Assembly: GCA_035308145.1 (NCBI GenBank)
Contig: DATGHD010000210.1
Coordinates: 1-17,006, forward strand
Source: Roseiarcus sp035308145
Lineage (GTDB): Bacteria > Pseudomonadota > Alphaproteobacteria > Rhizobiales > Beijerinckiaceae
Length of the DNA stretch: 17,006 nucleotides
Direction of reading: 5' to 3'
Below are positions 14,155-17,006 of this stretch, piece by piece. Position 1 is the first letter of the stretch. The number at the start of each line of letters is the position of its first letter. The position numbers and the translations under genes are program-made. The notes under the pieces were generated by a model. It saw nothing but the letters and a program-made list of their open reading frames with translations. It had not been told where the DNA came from and did not search any database.

Positions 14155-14178
14155 AAGGCCCCGCTGAGGGCCTTTTTT
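14155..14178 (+). terminator. Intrinsic terminator/attenuator upstream of ilvB
   Basis: AAGGCCC (14155-14161) and GGGCCTT (14168-14174) make a perfect 7-bp stem with a 6-nt loop, followed directly by T residues to 14178. This is the clearest Rho-independent terminator in the window. It lies 56 bp before the ilvB start and over 400 bp past cpdB, so it is placed to stop transcripts before ilvB, as an attenuator would. Confidence 0.8.
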
Positions 14179-14234
14179 ATTGCCCAAATTCAGCTAGCAG
14201 ACTCAAAGGCTTATCGAAGCGGAGCTTGAGGGAC

Positions 14235-16007
14235 ATGTCGAAGCAGATGACTGGCGCGGAAATGGTCGTCGAGGCCTTGAAGGACCAGGGCGTCGACGTC
14301 GTCTTCGGCTATCCGGGCGGCGCGGTGCTGCCGATCTATGACGCCATCTTCCACCAGAACCACCTTCGCCATGTGCTCGTCCGCCACGAGCAGGGCGCGG
14401 CCCATGCGGCGGAGGGCTATGCCCGCTCGTCCGGCAAAGTTGGCGTGCTGTTGGTGACGTCTGGACCTGGCGCGACCAACGCCATCACCGGCCTCACCGA
14501 CGCTTTGCTCGATTCCATTCCGCTCGTCTGCATCACCGGCCAAGTGCCAACCCATCTCATCGGCTCCGACGCGTTCCAGGAGTGCGACACGACCGGCATC
14601 ACGCGCAATTGCACCAAGCACAATTATCTGGTGCGCCGCGTCGAGGACCTGCCGCGCATCCTGCATGAAGCCTTCTATGTCGCCGCCAATGGGCGCCCCG
14701 GTCCGGTTGTCGTCGATATTCCAAAGGACATCCAGTTCGCGACCTGCCCTTACACGCATCACAAGAATATCCAGCACAAGACCTACCGGCCGCAGCTCAA
14801 GGGCGATCTTTCGAAGATCAAGCTCGCCGTCGAGATGATGACCAAGGCGCGGCGGCCGATTTTCTACACCGGCGGCGGCGTCATCAACTCTGGCCCGGCG
14901 GCCTCGAGCCTTTTGCGCGAGCTCGTCCGCCTCACCGGCTTTCCGATCACCTCGACATTGATGGGCCTCGGCGCCTATCCGGCCAATGACAAGCAATGGC
15001 TGAACATGCTCGGCATGCACGGCTCCTTCGAAGCCAACAACGCTATGCATGATTGCGACCTGATGATTTGCGTCGGCGCTCGTTTCGATGATCGCATCAC
15101 CGGTCGGCTCGACGCCTTCTCGCCGCATTCAAAGAAGATCCACATCGACATCGATCCATCCTCGATCAACAAGAACGTCAAGGTCGATCTCGGCGTCGTC
15201 GGCGATTGCGCGCACGTGCTGGAGGACATCGTCCGCATCTGGCGCACCAGCGGCGCCAAGGCGGATCAGGCCGGCCTCGCCAAATGGTGGAAGGAGATCG
15301 ACCATTGGCGGGCGAAGAACTCCTTCGCCTTTCGCAATTCGTCAAAAATCATCAAGCCGCAGCATGCGGTGCAGCGGCTCTACGAATTGACCAAGGACCG
15401 CGACGTTTACGTCACCACCGAAGTCGGCCAGCATCAGATGTGGGCGGCGCAGCATTTCAAATTCCAAGAGCCGAATCGCTGGATGACGTCCGGCGGCCTC
15501 GGCACGATGGGCTATGGCCTGCCGGCGGCGATCGGCGCGCAGATCGCTCATCCCAACGCGCTCGTCATCGATGTCGCCGGCGAGGCCTCGATCCTGATGA
15601 ACATGCAGGAAATGTCGACGGCGCTGCAGTACCGGCTGCCAGTGAAGATTTTCATCGTGAACAACCAGTATATGGGAATGGTGCGGCAGTGGCAGGAACT
15701 TTTGCACGGCGGGCGGTACTCGGAGAGCTACACCGCTTCGCTGCCCGATTTCGTCAAGCTTGCCGAAGCCTATGGCGCGCATGGAATCCGTTGCAGCGAT
15801 CCGGCCGATCTTGACCGGGCGATCACCGAGATGATCGAGACGCCGCAAGCCGTCATCGTCGATTGCGTCGTCGACCAAACCGAGAATTGCTTCCCGATGA
15901 TCCCGTCGGGCAAAGCGCATAATGAAATGATCCTCGCCGATCTTTCCGACGACGCCGGGATCGAGATCGGCAGCGTGATCGATGAGAAAGGCAAGATGCT
16001 CGTCTGA
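14235..16007 (+). CDS. ilvB: Acetohydroxyacid (acetolactate) synthase large subunit
   Basis: TPP-, FAD- and Mg2+-dependent enzyme joining pyruvate with pyruvate (valine/leucine) or 2-oxobutyrate (isoleucine). 590 residues, typical length. Visible are catalytic Glu52 in HEQGAAHAAEGYARSSG, GQVPTHLIGSDAFQECDT (102-119), GARFDDRITGRLDAF (281-295), and NNQYMGMVRQWQE (476-488) with the substrate-channel Trp486. The Mg-TPP motif, usually GD-x(6)-N, reads GEASILMN (449-456): Glu450 replaces Asp. ATG 14235 is preferred, with GGAG (14221-14224) 10 nt upstream; the in-frame TTG at 14226 lies too close to that site. It is preceded by an apparent attenuator and followed 22 nt later by a threonine-dehydratase-family gene instead of the usual ilvN/ilvH small subunit. 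It is also called ilvI or ilvG in other species. Confidence 0.95.
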   Translation: MSKQMTGAEMVVEALKDQGVDVVFGYPGGAVLPIYDAIFHQNHLRHVLVRHEQGAAHAAEGYARSSGKVGVLLVTSGPGATNAITGLTDALLDSIPLVCITGQVPTHLIGSDAFQECDTTGITRNCTKHNYLVRRVEDLPRILHEAFYVAANGRPGPVVVDIPKDIQFATCPYTHHKNIQHKTYRPQLKGDLSKIKLAVEMMTKARRPIFYTGGGVINSGPAASSLLRELVRLTGFPITSTLMGLGAYPANDKQWLNMLGMHGSFEANNAMHDCDLMICVGARFDDRITGRLDAFSPHSKKIHIDIDPSSINKNVKVDLGVVGDCAHVLEDIVRIWRTSGAKADQAGLAKWWKEIDHWRAKNSFAFRNSSKIIKPQHAVQRLYELTKDRDVYVTTEVGQHQMWAAQHFKFQEPNRWMTSGGLGTMGYGLPAAIGAQIAHPNALVIDVAGEASILMNMQEMSTALQYRLPVKIFIVNNQYMGMVRQWQELLHGGRYSESYTASLPDFVKLAEAYGAHGIRCSDPADLDRAITEMIETPQAVIVDCVVDQTENCFPMIPSGKAHNEMILADLSDDAGIEIGSVIDEKGKMLV

Positions 16008-16017
16008 GCATCGCTTG

Positions 16018-16023
16018 AAGGGG
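16018..16023 (+). promoter_or_regulatory. Ribosome binding site fixing the start of the dehydratase gene
   Basis: AAGGGG lies 6 nt before ATG 16030. It supports this start over the in-frame GTG at 15982, which would overlap the end of ilvB and lacks such a site. Confidence 0.7.
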
Positions 16024-16029
16024 CGACTG

Positions 16030-17004
16030 ATGTTCGGGCTCGACGAGATTCGCGACGCTGAGACGATCGTTCACGCCGCGCTGCGGCCGACGCCGACGCT
16101 TGCCTGGCCCCTCCTGGCGGAACGCGTCGGGGCGGAGGTTTTCGTCAAGCACGAGAACCATCTGCCGACTGGCGCCTTCAAGGTGCGCGGCGGGCTCGTC
16201 TATGTCGATCGCCTTCGCCGCCGGTCGCCGGAGGTCAAAGGGCTGATTTCGGCGACGCGCGGCAATCATGGCCAGAGCGTCGCCTTCGCCGCGCGGCGCT
16301 TTGGCCTCGCCGCGACGATCGTCGTTCCTTATGGCAACTCGATCGAGAAGAACGCCGCTATGCGCGCGCAAGGCGCCGAGTTGATTGAGCATGGCGTCGA
16401 TTTTCAGGCCGCGCGCGAGGAAGCGCAAAGACTGTCGCTCGCGCGGGGTCTCGCGATGATCCCCTCGTATCATCGCGATCTGGCGCTCGGGGTCGGTTCG
16501 TATGCGCTCGAAATGTTCGCCGAGCAGTCGGATCTCGATGTTCTCTACGTGCCGATCGGCCTCGGCTCCGGCATTTGCGGTTGCATCGCCGCTCGCGATG
16601 CGCTCGGACTGAAGACGGAAATCGTCGGCGTTCAGGCGACGAAGGCGCCGGCTTACGCGCTCTCCTTCAAGGCCGGCAGACCTGTCTCGACCGACCGCAG
16701 CGACACGCTCGCCGACGGGATGGCGACCCGCGTGCCAGACGAAGAGGCGCTGGAGATCATACGACGCGGCGCCGCGCGGATTGCGCTGGTATCCGACGCC
16801 GAGATTGCCGCCGCGGTGCGCGCCTATTGGACCGACACGCATAACCTCGCCGAGGGCGCTGGCGCCGCGCCTTTGGCCGCGGCGTTGCAGGAACGGGCGA
16901 GCCTTGCCGGCAAGCGCGTCGGCCTTGTTCTCAGCGGCGGCAATATCGACTTCGATCTCTTCCAGAGCTGGATCGTCGCGCCGCGCGACGCCGCCGCTGC
17001 ATAG
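16030..17004 (+). CDS. Threonine dehydratase-family PLP enzyme (no ACT domain)
   Basis: Fold-type II PLP enzyme of 324 residues, complete at TAG 17002. The Schiff-base lysine is Lys51 in PTGAFKVRGG (46-55). SATRGNHGQS (74-83) corresponds to the substrate-binding SAGNHAQG loop, GLGSG (177-181) to the PLP-phosphate glycine loop, and LSGGN (301-305) is the cofactor-ring motif. It lacks the C-terminal ACT regulatory domains of biosynthetic IlvA, so isoleucine feedback is not expected through that route. The loops depart from classical IlvA/TdcB (GGGGL, SAGNHAQG), so serine/threonine dehydratase, 3-hydroxyaspartate dehydratase or an ectoine-catabolism EutB-like role are all possible. Its position 22 nt after ilvB favours threonine to 2-oxobutyrate for isoleucine synthesis. 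The family is firm; the substrate is inferred. Confidence 0.85.
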   Translation: MFGLDEIRDAETIVHAALRPTPTLAWPLLAERVGAEVFVKHENHLPTGAFKVRGGLVYVDRLRRRSPEVKGLISATRGNHGQSVAFAARRFGLAATIVVPYGNSIEKNAAMRAQGAELIEHGVDFQAAREEAQRLSLARGLAMIPSYHRDLALGVGSYALEMFAEQSDLDVLYVPIGLGSGICGCIAARDALGLKTEIVGVQATKAPAYALSFKAGRPVSTDRSDTLADGMATRVPDEEALEIIRRGAARIALVSDAEIAAAVRAYWTDTHNLAEGAGAAPLAAALQERASLAGKRVGLVLSGGNIDFDLFQSWIVAPRDAAAA

Positions 17005-17006
17005 CC

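Noticed and set aside
14103..14160. Resemblance to a TPP riboswitch (GAACCTGA and CTGAGA-like strings before a TPP-dependent enzyme gene)
   Set aside because: The 5' conserved part (GGGGTGCC...CTGAGA in proper order) and the TAATGCC segment are missing. The order of the strings does not fit the aptamer, so the match is likely chance.

Overview
The window reads as a stretch of housekeeping chromosome from a GC-rich alphaproteobacterium, most likely order Hyphomicrobiales (Rhizobiales). Evidence for this is the GC-rich codon use, the closeness of the proteins to rhizobial and methylotroph families as I remember them, and the mix of a formate-tetrahydrofolate ligase, an ETF-quinone oxidoreductase, MEP-pathway IspE and a MotA/MotB-like pair beside suhB. 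A methylotroph-related family (Beijerinckiaceae or Methylocystaceae) is plausible but not shown. No phage, transposase, CRISPR array, tRNA or rRNA was seen.

Layout. A formate-tetrahydrofolate ligase (fhs/ftfL, minus strand) is cut by the left edge. It is divergent from suhB (inositol-phosphatase family), which is followed by a four-helix MotA/TolQ-like protein and a MotB/OmpA-like partner. Convergent to these is a minus-strand run, in transcription order: ETF-ubiquinone oxidoreductase, a secreted TPR protein, ispE, and an MsbA-type ABC half-transporter. Divergent from the ETF-QO gene is a family-4-like uracil-DNA glycosylase. After an 81-bp inverted-repeat element comes a CpdB-type 2',3'-cyclic nucleotide phosphodiesterase/3'-nucleotidase. 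A 484-bp gap holds a second inverted-repeat element and then a likely leader region. Last come ilvB (acetohydroxyacid synthase large subunit) and a threonine-dehydratase-family gene.

How they work together. ilvB and the dehydratase look like one transcript. The dehydratase could supply 2-oxobutyrate, which IlvB uses on the isoleucine branch. Upstream is a set of signals that fits ribosome-dependent attenuation: a promoter-like pair, a 16-codon open frame with consecutive Leu-Ile-Val codons in rare AT-rich forms, a long hairpin, and a strong intrinsic terminator about 55 bp before ilvB. The MotA/MotB-like pair keeps the channel-motif aspartate and a peptidoglycan-binding OmpA domain, but sits away from any flagellar gene. 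The TPR-ispE pair recalls the TPR-lolB-ispE order of Pseudomonas.

The most interesting points are the ilvB leader, the dehydratase where the AHAS small subunit would be expected, a uracil-DNA glycosylase lacking two of the four Fe-S cysteine positions, and the non-flagellar motor-like pair. I found no clear defence or mobile system.
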